64,000 nucleotides of DNA from Tomocerus qinae (taxonomy: Eukaryota; Arthropoda; Collembola; Entomobryomorpha; Tomoceridae), in NCBI GenBank assembly GCA_020055645.1, contig CM034546.1, positions 62,062,001 to 62,126,000 of the forward strand, in the 5' to 3' direction. A program made the translations under genes and the position numbers. The notes under the pieces were generated by a model. It worked only from the letters and a program-made list of their open reading frames with translations. It ran no database searches and was not told the origin of the DNA. Shown here piece by piece: positions 11,509 through 23,600 of this stretch. Each line of letters opens with the position of its first letter. Position 1 is the stretch's first letter.

Positions 11509-13099
11509 ATGGCGTCTCAAAAGCCATTACAAGTTGTCCGTTGGATTGTCCACGTCGGTCATAAATTCAAATTTCTCCCTTACAAATGGGATACCTCAAA
11601 AGGAAATGTCTCTGCTCTGCCAACTCGTCGTCTAATTCCGTTTTACACAATTTTCATTTTGTCACTTCTGGCACGATTTTCAAGGATCCTGACAATCTAC
11701 ATCTCAATCAAAACTGGACGATTTGAAGAGGTCATAGCAGCCAGCATGCTACAAACGGCAGTCATCACAATTTCAACGATCGGCACTGTCTGCCAATTCA
11801 ACACAATTTTCTTCAAGGATGAAATACAAGTCATGCTCAACCAATTCATTGTCATTCAGAAACGAATGCTACAGAGTAAGTATAATATAATTGTGATTTT
11901 TGTTTTAATATTTTTCTAATTACTTGAAATATGCGCTATATTTTATGTTTCAGGACAGTGGATAACAAAAAGCAAAGCTAATTCTCATGACGGTATCAGC
12001 ATTTTGATGCATCTGATGTTTGTCATGTATTTATTAGCTGCAATTGGTAGTATTCCTGTTACGCTTCTTGAATTGGATCATACTGTACGAATGTCCTTGA
12101 GTTATCAATTGGAATTGGAGTTCAAAGGGACCCAATATATTGAAAGGTTGTTTTTATTGCTGGATATAACGGCCGTTTGGTACAGCGCCGCTTGGTACAG
12201 CACGCTCTCTTTTATCATTGGAACATCTGCCATCTTCTGGACAAAGATTATTTGGTAAGTCTACAATTGAAACATAATTTCTACAAAAATTGAGTATCTA
12301 AATTGAGTAAAATTGAATATCCCAGGGAAAATGTAAAAATCCACACAGAAAAAGAAATAATTAGAAAATTAAACAAGAATTGAACCTAAAAGCACTCATA
12401 ACTCCATTTATTAATAATGTTTTCTAATGCAGGCATTGTGCATATAGGAATTTCAGTAAATGGAAATATGGATAGAAATATTGGATTTCCTTTTTCCCAT
12501 TTTTAACATTTTTAACCAAAAATTCAAAAATCCTATTCTTTCTGGACCCAAAAGTTCCATAAGATTTTTTTCTTTAATATTTTTACTTCCACAGGAATCT
12601 AGCTGAGGAGATTTCGAAGAAAATGAGTCCAGGATCTCCTTCGTGGTGCGATGGATCGAAAAGGGTTATTTCCTTTTACAGGGAGTTGACGCTCTTTTAC
12701 AATGTAGCCAACCTTGCATTGTGTCGTCTGATGATGCCTGGCGTTCTATTCACGATGAGTACAGCTGTCGTTTTAATTGCCTATACTGTCATCGAATTCT
12801 CCGTGGTCCTGTCTCTCCTCCTCATTTTCGTATATGCCATTATTCTAATTTTATTCATCATTGCATTCGGAATGTGGATTGCCGATTCAATCACCGAAAA
12901 TTCATGGGGAATTCTGACGACCCTGCTAACGAGCTGTCCAAATCGGACGAAGATAATGAGCAAAACCATTTTTTCGGATATAAAATCTTGTCGGCCCCTC
13001 GTTTTTCGAATGAATGACTACTTCAATTGCAAAAGAGATACCACACTCATTATTTACAACAATATCGTAGATAATTTGTGTGCCCTACTATTAGGATAA
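11509..13099 (+). CDS. Gustatory-receptor-like 7-TM chemoreceptor (three exons)
   Basis: Exons 11509-11875, 11954-12254 and 12595-13099, with GT/AG borders and phases 1 and 2, predict about 390 residues with an intact frame and TAA at the end. The N-terminal LPYKWDTSKGNV matches the VPYKWNSREKKL of the gene at 29060. Several membrane segments follow (SLLARFSRILTIYISI, MFVMYLLAAIGSIPVTLL, VVLSLLLIFVYAIILILFII), then the SCRPLVFRMNDYFNC tail typical of the family in this window. The first two introns are 78 and 340 bp. Expression in sensory neurons would be expected but nothing in the sequence shows it. Confidence 0.78.
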
Positions 13100-13439
13100 T
13101 GAGAAATGGCATTTAAAATTCGAAACTAATTGTATTTCACTCATAGATTAAGTTCAAAGATATTTGTACCTGGACTTCCCTTGAGCACCCTTAGAGCACA
13201 TGCTAAAATGTATCCAGAATGCCCTTGTGTACCATAATGTATAGATTATCAAAAATTTAAATAAATTCTAAATCATTAATCATTAAAATAGTCCTAACCG
13301 CAGTCGAAAACACGCAATTGTAGTGTCAGCAAAATACAACTGCTAATTAATATTCTTAATACCGAACTAAATAGAAAATCAGGTTCGTATAGAAGTAATT
13401 TGCAAATCACTACATAATAAAGCTGAATGTAGCTGTTGG

Positions 13440-14809
13440 ACTGATTTGTAAAGCGAGCACAGTAATTTTGTGCACATGCTCGGGATACAAATCTGTATCC
13501 CGAGCACACTAGGCCAAATGTGCTCGGGATACAGATTTGTACTCCGAGCACACCAAGCCAATGGTGCTCAGGATACAAATCTGTACCCCGAGCACACCAA
13601 GCCAAGTGTGCTTAGGGTATAGATTTGTATCCTGAGCACACCAACCCAACTTACGGGAAGCCGACAGACTGCGGGCAGTGAAGTCAACCATAAAAATATA
13701 TCCCAAACCATAAAAATATATCTTAAACCATAAAAATATATTCCAAACCATAAAAATGTATCCCAAATCATAATAAATAAATCCCAAATCATAATAAATA
13801 TAGGCTAAACTGCAGTTATCCGGCCAGGTTTTCTATTGAACCCCTGAACCCCGAACCCCTGGACCCCGAACCCCTGAACCCCGAACCCCTGAACCCCGAA
13901 CCCCTGAAACCTGAATCCCGAGCCCCACTATAGTCACGTTATGGACCACCCGTCACTATTTTCGCATTTTCTAACCTAACCTAATAAAAATGAATATAAT
14001 AAATGTTTGGTTGTTTCAATTTTAATAGGTTAGGTCAAAAAAGAAGTAAGTATTTTCAAAACAAGTCACTATTTGCTTCTTTTTTGACCTAACCTAATAA
14101 AATTGAAACAACCAATCATTTATTTTATTCGTTTTTATTAGGTTAGGTTAGAAAAAGGCGAAAATAGTGACGGGTGGCTCATAACGTGACTATAGTGGGG
14201 TTCGGGGTTCAGGGGTTCAATAGAAAACCTAGCCGGATAACTGCAGTTTAGCCATGAAAATATCCCTAACCATAAAAATAAATCCCAAATCATAATAAAT
14301 TTTTCCCAAACCAAATTATTTTTATTATTTAGAAATTATTTTTATGATTTAGGAATTATTTTTGATTTAGAAATATTTTTTTTCGATCCATTTTTAAGTT
14401 TTGTTAGGGATATATTTATTATGATTTGGGATTTATTTATTATGATTTGGGATTTATTTTTATGGTTTGGGATATATTTTTATGGTTTGGGATATATTTT
14501 TATGGTTTAAGATATATTTTTATGGTTTAAGATACATTTTTATGGTTTGGGATATATTTTTATGGTTTAAGATATAGTTTTATGGTTTGGGATATATTTT
14601 TATGGTTGACTTCAATGCCCGCAGTCTGTCGGCTTCCCGTAAGTTGGGTTGGTGTGCTCAGGATACAAATCTGTACCCTAAGCACACTTGGCTTGGTGTG
14701 CTCGGAGTACAAATCTGTATCCCGAGCACATTTGGCCTAGTGTGCTCGGGATACAGATTTATATCCCGAGCATGTGCACAAAATTACTGTGCTCGCTTTA
14801 CAAATCAGT
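13440..14809. mobile_element. Large foldback DNA transposon (1,370 bp) with 9-bp target duplication
   Basis: The element begins ACTGATTTGTAAAGCGAGCA and ends with its reverse complement, and lies between exact 9-bp direct repeats AGCTGTTGG (13431-13439 and 14810-14818). Nested inside each arm are palindromic units TGCTCGGGATACAGATTTGT/ATCCCGAGCACA, a tandem array of about 20-bp CATAAAAATATATCCCAAAC units (reverse complement in the right arm), CGAACCCCTGAACCC units, and an inner hairpin with CTAACCTAACCTAATAAAA. Nothing codes for a transposase; open frames here are fortuitous. The 9-bp duplication with long structured arms is what Mutator-like or FB-type foldback elements show. Confidence 0.88.
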
Positions 14810-15867
14810 AGCTGTTGGTATGTGTCAATGTTCTAGCGATAGACTTTGCGGATTTTTGTTGCAATGCGCAAACCCGTGTATGCAAAACAATAAACAATAA
14901 GTCCACCACGGGTATTAGTATACAGTATTTCGAAAATAACCAATACACATGATTATGCTGAATGCCTACACAATAAAATTTCATCTTGGGTTGCATTTAT
15001 CATTTTAGCATCTTTTTTATACATTTAATTTAAAATTCAAACTATATCGATAGATTTTACATTACATGCGTTCGGGGCCGCAGATATAAAAAAATTTCGG
15101 GGGCGGCACCGAGAAAAAACCATAATTTTCGCGAAATTTTTTTTGGGTTTTTAAGCAAAAATTTCTTTAATTTTCTAGATTTCGGAGAGGGGGTGGCACG
15201 TGCCGTGCCGCATTGTGCGTATAAGGAAAACGTTTTATATCAGGAAAAATTTAGAAAGATATATTTTAATAAGGAACTATTATTTAAATTTATACAATTT
15301 GTACATCACAAGAAAAATCAACAATATCATTTTAATATTTTTAATAGTCCATGACAGGGTCGTACGATTGGTATAACCCTCACTAATGTTATTACACGGG
15401 AAGTATTTAATTTTGGTTGATAGAGCATGAAATCATAAGCGACACTTATAGCATGTTAGCTACTTGCGACCATATGATCATAAGCGACAATTTTCTTATT
15501 ATCCTATAAGATACCCTTTAAACGCTAAATAAACTGTCAAAACCATAAAATTGCAATTGCTTGAGATGTCTTTTAATTTTTCAGGTACAATGGATTACTA
15601 TGAAAATGAATTTCAGATTTAAATATATGTCAAAAGCGTAGTACATCATATGTGCACGTAGCCCTTTAATTACAATTAAGTCTATAATTTAGTCAACTAA
15701 CTACCGATATCAATGTGAGTTATACCAAAAATACGTAGGCTACATACCTACATATTGCAATATTTAAAGTCTTAACTTTCCATACAGTACGGAAGAAATA
15801 AATAAAATACTTGAAAATCCAAATTGTCGTTTATGATAAAATGGCCTTTGTCACTTATGATAAAATG

Positions 15868-16359
15868 GCCCCAATTCATTTTAAAAAGTGGCGTTTATGA
15901 TGATATGGCTCAAAAGTTTCGAACCCTAAAAGAAATGCTTCCCATGTGGCTACACTAACAAGTCATATACCGTTCGAAAGCTCGTTTCAAGGACTATCAA
16001 CTGACATCATAAAATATGACATTTTCAACTCACAACTAAAATGACAAAATTTCTTGTGACCAATGTCTCACGTTGATTAATTTTGAAATTATAACTTACA
16101 AAATGGACTTTGGGGTTAATATTATTTTTTAAGGGCTCCGTTTATATCGTTTACATATAGACTAAGATGTGTAGCCTTGGAAAAAAATTCATAATTTGGT
16201 TCCAGAGGACCCAGGCATATATCACAGTGCCCCAATTCATCATAAATGGTGTCGTTTATGATGATTTGACCCCTCAAGTTTTGAACCCTGAAATAAATAC
16301 TTGCCATGTAGGTACATTGACAAGGCTTATACCATTCGAAAGGTCGTCTCAAGAACTAT
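15868..16359. repeat. Diverged direct repeat, spacing about 361 bp
   Basis: 15868-15997 and 16229-16359 share GCCCCAATTCAT, GTTTATGATGAT, TTGAACCCT or TCGAACCCT, CCATGTGGCTACA or CCATGTAGGTACA, and ATTCGAAAGGTCGT in the same order. Internal ATGATAAAATGG words also recur in the palindrome at 6959-7234. Confidence 0.6.
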
Positions 16360-16723
16360 AAAATTTAAAATCAATATGGTAAACGCTGAACCCATCAGGA
16401 AAATGGTAGTGTCTAGTATATTATAAATTTTATTTCAATTGGGAATTAAAAATGTATAGCAAGAAAATGTAAGCTATTGGTAGCTCGTAGCTGATAATTT
16501 GAGTGCTGAGGAGGGATAAATCAATTTTGCTTCTATCATTCAAAGTTAGGGGTGGGTGTCACAAAGTTTAAAACAGAAATTAATTCTAGCAAGAAACGTA
16601 TTTGTTCGAACAAAAATGCATCTACTTTTTCGGTTTGAAATTTTAAATCCAAAATTTTCATGGAACATGTACACCTTGTTTCATTTATTAGTAGGACACA
16701 TTAGATAGCATAATCTTTTCAGA

Positions 16724-16757
16724 ATACTTAATTCTAACGTAAGTTAGAATTAAGTAT
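16724..16757. repeat. Perfect short hairpin
   Basis: ATACTTAATTCTAAC, four-base loop GTAA, then GTTAGAATTAAGTAT: a 15-bp perfect stem about 900 bp upstream of the FANCI start. No associated gene or element. Confidence 0.6.
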
Positions 16758-17629
16758 ATAAAATTCTAACCAAGAGACAGTAGTGCATCGAACTAAATAA
16801 TACTAACAATTATTATTATTATTAACTAGTATCACTATGTTTATGATGCTGAAATCATTAAGAAGAGACAAAATAAAATGCAGACGATGATGATGATGCT
16901 GTTCAGTCAGTCTCATAGTCTCTTTCTCAACTAGCCCGTTGAATACGGTAACGCGCGAAAAGCATCAGCCGCCAACCTATACTGTTCGGGATTTCTTGTT
17001 TATTCCTGCTTGCTTGTCAGTGTTGTCACTTTTTCACTGTTTGTCAGTCAGTCAGAGCAGTGCTGCGTAAAGTTGACTTCCGTTTTCTTGATGTTGACGT
17101 CAATTAATAAAATGTCAATAGCTACCAACTGTCCACTTGAGCATTGAATCCAAATTTCCTATTTACAGTGTAACTGGGGAACTCCCTAAAAGGTTGAAGG
17201 TGAATCAATCGCTTTTCGTTTTTTGTGTGTTTCATTTTTTGTTTTTGTGAACTATCATATTTTGTAACTATTTACTATAATTCATAATTACTGGAATCGA
17301 TTATGGAAAGAGGATAAGTAAATTTGATTGGATTGGAACAGGTATAGGAAACAGCCACCTCATCATTTACCATCAACCATTCACCATTGGGCCATCAGCA
17401 CCAGCAGCAGGCCATTGACTATCGTTCGTGTAATTGGTAATTACAGTTAATAACAAAAAATAAAAAGTAAACAACTCAACAGTTTTGAGAAATTATTGCA
17501 AATATCCATCTTAAGTTCAAAGTTTGACATTTAGGTAGGAGAACACTCAACTCCAGACGGTACACAATATAACACCTGGTCACTGGTGCAGTAAGGAAAG
17601 GTAGTCTTCGGTCATCAGTCGTTATCGTC

Positions 17630-20600
17630 ATGGACTCGGATTCCGAAATAGACGCCACGGGGAATGCTCCCGAAGCTGGAAGCTGGGTTGCTGTACTTCA
17701 CGATGAAGATTGGGCTAAATTCTCTAAATTTGTGGAAACATCCCAGTCGGTTCGTTTTTTATTCATTTTCTTGCAATTATGATCATTATATAGCTCCTCT
17801 AATCGAAATTATAAAATATTGAATTTAATATTTTTATTGAGTGAAAGTATTTTATTAACAACTTTTTGAATATTTAATTTGAATCTTTGGCTGTTGATTA
17901 TTACGATTATACTTATAATCAAATAGTAAAATAAATTTGTCATTGCCAATTAGGAATTTATGTTTGTCCCTGGACACTAACTAAATGTCAGCTGTTCAAA
18001 GCTTTTATAGTTTTTTTTATTTTTCCAATTTGTGTCCCTGATTATCAGCTGTTCAACATTCATAGATTTTCTTTTATTTTCCTTACAGCCTTGGGAAAAT
18101 TTTGCGTCGTTTCTGCACAAGAAAGGTGATGCAAAACATGACACCCTCGGTATCTTCGCAAAGTTAATTACCCGATCGGTGACTGCGAAGCAAAATAACT
18201 CTGCGCTGGGGGACAAATGCGGGTTCACCGTATGTAAAAAATATTTAAGAATGTTTTAATCTTTAATCTGGTTTTGGTATAAAAATGATAAAAATGTTTG
18301 TGTGAATGTTTATTAGATTTTGGTTGGATGTTTTCGTCTTTGTACTCACACGCATTCTCTTCCGTCTGAAACCACTAATGATATCCTAAGTATGATAATG
18401 ACGGAAATCCGACATTTCTCAACTAACGTTCTGGCTAAATCAATCGAGTATTGTATGAAATACATGGAATCAGAGGGTGGAGACCTTCCAAATCGGTACT
18501 AGTTACTTTTAATGGCTTTAGCTTTATTTGTTTTTGTTTTTGTTTTTCATTTTTTGTTTTCATGTTCATTTTGTTCATGTTCATTTTATTTTTGTTTTCA
18601 TGTTCATTTTGTTCATGTTCATTTTATTTTCATGTTCATTTTGTTCATGTTCATTTTATTTTTATTTTCATGTTCATTTTGTTCATGTTCATTTTATTTT
18701 TATTTTCATGTTCATTTTGTTCATGTTCATTTTATTTTTATTTTCATGTTCATTTTGTTCATGTTCATTTTATTTTTATTTTCATGTTCATTTTATTTTT
18801 ATTTTCATGTTCATTTTGTTCATGTTCATTTTATTTTTATTTTCATGTTCATTTTGTTCATGTTCATTTTATTTTTATTTTCATGTTCATTTTGTTCATA
18901 TTCATTTTATTTTTATTTTCATGTTCATTTTATTCATGTTCATTTTATTTTTATTTTCATGTTCATTTTGTTCATGTTCATTTTATTTTTATTTTCATGT
19001 TCATTTTGTTCATGTTCATTTTATTTTTATTTTCATGTTCATTTTGTTCATGTTCATTTTATTTTTATTTTCATTTTTGTTCATCAATCATTTTTGTTTT
19101 AATAATTTACAGAGGTCGTATAAATTTAAATAAATAGTTTTCCTTTCTTCTTGGTTAAAGCTATGTTTGACTATGCCTATTAGACTTTCTCTGTCGATGT
19201 TTCAGGATATTTAAAAACAAATAAGACACTTGTTTTTCACCTTTTGGAAACTAAAATGATGTACTACCATTTGCGATTATTGGCTATATTGGCAATTTTT
19301 AGTAAATTTTGATGATTTTCACGCCAGTCACGAAATATTTTTGCGTTTTTACGCTTTGAAAGGTTCAAAAGGTAAAAATGAAAAATATTCCGTTTCGTAT
19401 TCATACCGTTTCGTACTAAAAAATTGGTTCCAACTTTTTTCTTTGGGAAAGAGATATTTATAGGCTCGCTATTTATATATACGCTTTTTTTGCGAAAAAT
19501 ATTTACATTATGGTATTTAAAGCATTTTAATAATATATACTCCAACTGGTAACATCTAAAAAATGTTATAATATTTTATTTTAAAAATTTCTATTTAATT
19601 CGTTTATTGTTGATTTAAAAACCATTTTCACATTTTAAACAACTAATAATTCTTTAGCCACTTTTAACAAAATATTTAAATTTCTGACGTTTTCGGAAAT
19701 TAAAGCAATCCCTGATTTGTAACAATTAATATTTTAATAGTTATATGAATATTTGTGACGCAACAGGTGGATGGAATTGTTTGGAAAAATCATTGCTGAG
19801 TTATTTCAGCATTCTGATATCGATTTTCAAGGGGATACTCTTAGCGGATGTGAATATAAAGGTTACGTCATCAATGCTCTGGTTCGTTTAGATTGGGGAA
19901 ATAAAAACGCACCTACAATGATCGCTATTATCAGGTACGACTAATCATTCAGAAATATTCTGATATTTCCAAATTATCTGTGTATTAAATTTTTAACATT
20001 TTCCAGAGAACTGCCTGCGATTAGTGATGCTGAATTAGACAATGTACTTCAAAAAGTGGAGAGTTCTATGGCGTCCATCGATCCCCCAGTACTTCCTCCG
20101 TTGACACACCAACTTTTGTATCTCGCTGGAAATAACAGACCAAAAGTTGTGCTAAATATTTTGAAAGGATATTTTTCAACCATGGATTGTTATTCAATTC
20201 ATTACGGTACGTATGCACTTAAATATAGACCGCTAACTATTAAATATGCCTTGTTTATTGAATTATTAATTAAAAATGTTAATATAAACTAACATAATAA
20301 CGTTTATGGTTACAGAACGACACAATGTTCGAGTTAAAGCACTTGGGACTGTCCTTTACCATTTTATTGAAGGAGCCAAACAGTATGAAATTGTTATAAG
20401 AGAAGTCATAAAGCTACTGAAGGCGTCTTTACATGATCGAGAGTTAATTAAATCTCCGTTTATATTAGCACTTACGTTGAGCCTTTGCACACAATTGCAT
20501 CTTCAAGCTCCGGTAATTTTTTAATAGTAAATTTATCTAATGCGATAAAACTGGTGTATATCATTTATTTCCATGCTATGCTGTATTTGGATATTATAAC

Positions 20601-23600
20601 TATTCATTATATGACGTTGATTCAGGACATTATTTGTAATGTAATTTATTGAACTGTAAACTCAACATTTTATGCATCGTTTTGTTTAGTTTTGAATTGT
20701 ATAAACACTTTTCATAAGCCTAATTATAAATATTATGGCTAATTATTTTAAAGCGATTCTATTGTGTTGCCCTGAAATAACCACACTAATTGTTTTTTGA
20801 AATTTAAGATAGTAGAAGCTTTTCGAAACGTTGTAGTACGTTACTACCAAGAACACGACTGGAATTTCATGTCGGCTTGGTGTATGCACACTCGAGGGTC
20901 GTTAAAAAACGACGTTAAGAAGATGTTCGATTCAGTAGTCAAGTCAAAGTAAGTTAGGTTTAAAGTTTATAAAGATTGCAAATTAATTATATACTGAATC
21001 TCTTCAATTATTTTATCTTTTCAGGTTATTCAGCCTTGAGTGTGTAGTGGAAGGAGTGATGCACGTCGGGATTGGTCTTCTAAACGGAAAGCTAAGCAGA
21101 GAAAATCACTTCTGCGTTTCAAAATGTCGGGAATTGGGATCTTATTTGGTTGCTACTGTTGTAACTGGAGACAAAAAATATTTACCTCTGGCTATGAAGG
21201 AACTGCTTAATAATTCAGATCCATTTAGTGTTGGTACGTCTTAGAAAATTATTCTTAATTCTCGTTTTTAAGGTGTGGCAATTGTAAGATTTATTTCCAA
21301 TTTTTAGAATGCGTGTCTAAATGCTTTGAGGCATCTACGAGACAATTATCTTGTTCACCACTCTCTGCAAAAGTCCATGAACTGATCACTCAATTTCCAT
21401 CGATGCCTCTCCAAACCGCGTCACCTATAATTAAGTCATTACTCCCGGTTTTTCATTTGTCGTCTAGTCTTCTCGACTCACTTCTCATTATGACCCGAAA
21501 AGGAGTTTGGAAGTAAGTGTTATACTTTTGACGTTCATGACGTTCAAATCACTAAAAAATTATCTTAAATTAATTTTACAATTCTGGTAAAATTGTGCTA
21601 AATGAAATTATGTTCAAACAGGTGTATAATATTATATAATTGCAATTAGGGTTGAAAATTATAATTTCTTGTAATTTTAGATCGGTGCAGTCTCGTTTGG
21701 TATCCTGCCAGGCGTTGATATTGATGTTATCATATTCTCCAATCATTAAAGATATTGCTCAAGACAGATTTAGTCAGACGCAGTCGATTTTTGGAAGCAG
21801 TCAAACGGAAGAGAAAATTAAAAGATACACGGGAATTTTCGACAATGATTCTCTGTGCTTCGAAGTGATGACCATCCTTAGACGTTTCTTCACTCTGCAA
21901 ATAGAAGTCAGACAGCAGCTATACTACGGTAAAAGTCTGATCTGTCAGGATATCAAATAATGAAGTCTAATTTTTTAATATAATCAAAGTCAGCTGATTT
22001 ATACATGATAATTGTTTATTAACAGGTCTGCATTCAACAATTCGCTTAAATCCAGAACTCGCTAATTTGATTTGCTTAAATGTTCAAAACCATGTCAAGT
22101 TGTACATGACGGATGATGAAAAAGCTATTGAATTCTCCAAGATTCTACTTCCAGCAAAACCCTCATCATCGGATCCAGTTAGCATTGAGGTAATCTTTAC
22201 ACGAAATGTTATTTGGTCAGTTTATTTATTATAATTTATTATTTTGTTTGTACAGGAAGATTTGGGGCTCTTGATTCAATGCCTTTGCTCTGTAACGTCG
22301 AGGGGTCTGTACGTGTTCAGTGACAATCCGGACGTCATTCCTGAGTCACTTACTCACTGTGAAGAGTTAATTGCTACGTGGATTAATATTGCTAATGAAC
22401 TGAAATTAGATGATATTTATGACGTATTCCCAAGATAATTCTGGTTTAGTAAATAGTAGTAAATATTCTGTCATTACAATTCATTTTTGATCTTTAGATA
22501 TCTGCTCTAATTCTGGATAATGTTGGGGGAGTTAGACCCGTCGAGAGTGTCGTTTTCATAAGAAATGTCTTGATAGTCCAGTTTCTGCAAGTGATGGAAG
22601 CCTTGTTGGAGCACATTTTGCTTTCTAAAGGAACAGATGCAGATCAATCACAATTGTTATTTAAAAAAATAATTGAATTCAAAGTTCCGGTTGATGTAAG
22701 CAGCGAAATATTTTAAAATATTTAACATTTATTAATAAAATTGAAAAATTAAAATTGTTCTGTTTTCTAAATATATTTAGACTTTGATTAATCCCAAAAG
22801 CAAACAAAAAACAACCGCTAAAGGAAAAGGAGCTGGAAAGAACAAAAATAAGCCTAAGGACAACCGAAGTATTGACAAAGATTTGGACACATCAACTAAA
22901 TCTGACGATGGAAAGACTAAGGAAAAGATAAAGCCTCTCTCAAAAGTCCTTTACACACATATCATGGCACTGTCTTCAGTAGACGAGATTTTGGGTCAAA
23001 TGTATCGGTAAGTTATTATTACATTAACTCATTTATTTGTTGCAATTGAAGTATTTGTATATTGTAAATATTCCTTATTTCGTGTTTATTGAAGGACTGG
23101 TAGAGCCCCGTGTGAAAATCGTGCATTAAGCTCCTTGAAGAGAAATGAGCCTTTTGAAAGATTTCTGTTGGAAGTAGTGAAAGAAAAGGTTGACCTTTTG
23201 AAAGAAAAGAAACCTATTAAAGAACGAATCAGCAAAATTGACGAAGTTTACGGGGACATTTCTCGGATATTTATGTAATGAAATCCTAAATATATTAGAT
23301 TACAATTTGCGTAAAAATGTGACTGCATTGTATACTACAATCAGGTTATGAATTGAGTACTGCTGATACAACATTTAGATACAAATTAAAAAAGTATATA
23401 TTACTTAACCAAACATAAAGATGTTTATTCCAAAATATAATATGAATTTAGGATTTTGTGGAAACGCTGCTTGTCTAAAACGGAGAAATTCAATGCCCGG
23501 AAGGACGAGTCAGAGTTTGAGGATAGAGAGAACTTTTTCATTACAGAAATTCAGTTTAAGATAATGTTAATTATCCTTGAGATTATTTGGACCCAGAAGC

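Larger units (their letters stand above)
14819..17629. other. Intergenic region and presumed FANCI promoter/5' leader
   Basis: A GGGGCGGCAC/GTGGCACGTGCCGTGCC patch at 15070-15215 looks like a decayed transposon end. A diverged direct repeat occurs at 15868-15997 and 16229-16359. A 15-bp perfect hairpin lies at 16724-16757. From about 16,900 the base composition rises, and TCAGTCAGTCAG near 17,044 resembles arthropod initiator (TCAGT) elements, so the FANCI promoter plausibly lies at 16,900-17,300. No coding exon was found. Confidence 0.45.

Noticed and set aside
13970-14160. CCTAACCTAA/TTAGGTTAGG words as telomeric repeat
   Set aside because: Only two or three repeats in a foldback hairpin, plus similar scraps at 2946 and 7430; no TTAGG array, so not an internal telomere.
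13294-14996. Cluster of 60-103 codon frames with similar proteins on both strands
   Set aside because: They arise from the two inverted arms and internal arrays of the foldback element 13440-14809; similarity between strands is the inverted repeat itself.
18451-19137. Three overlapping 196-228 codon open frames rich in Phe, His, Val and Cys
   Set aside because: They are translations of the TTCATGTTCATTTT minisatellite inside a FANCI intron; all three frames are open because the repeat unit has no stop.
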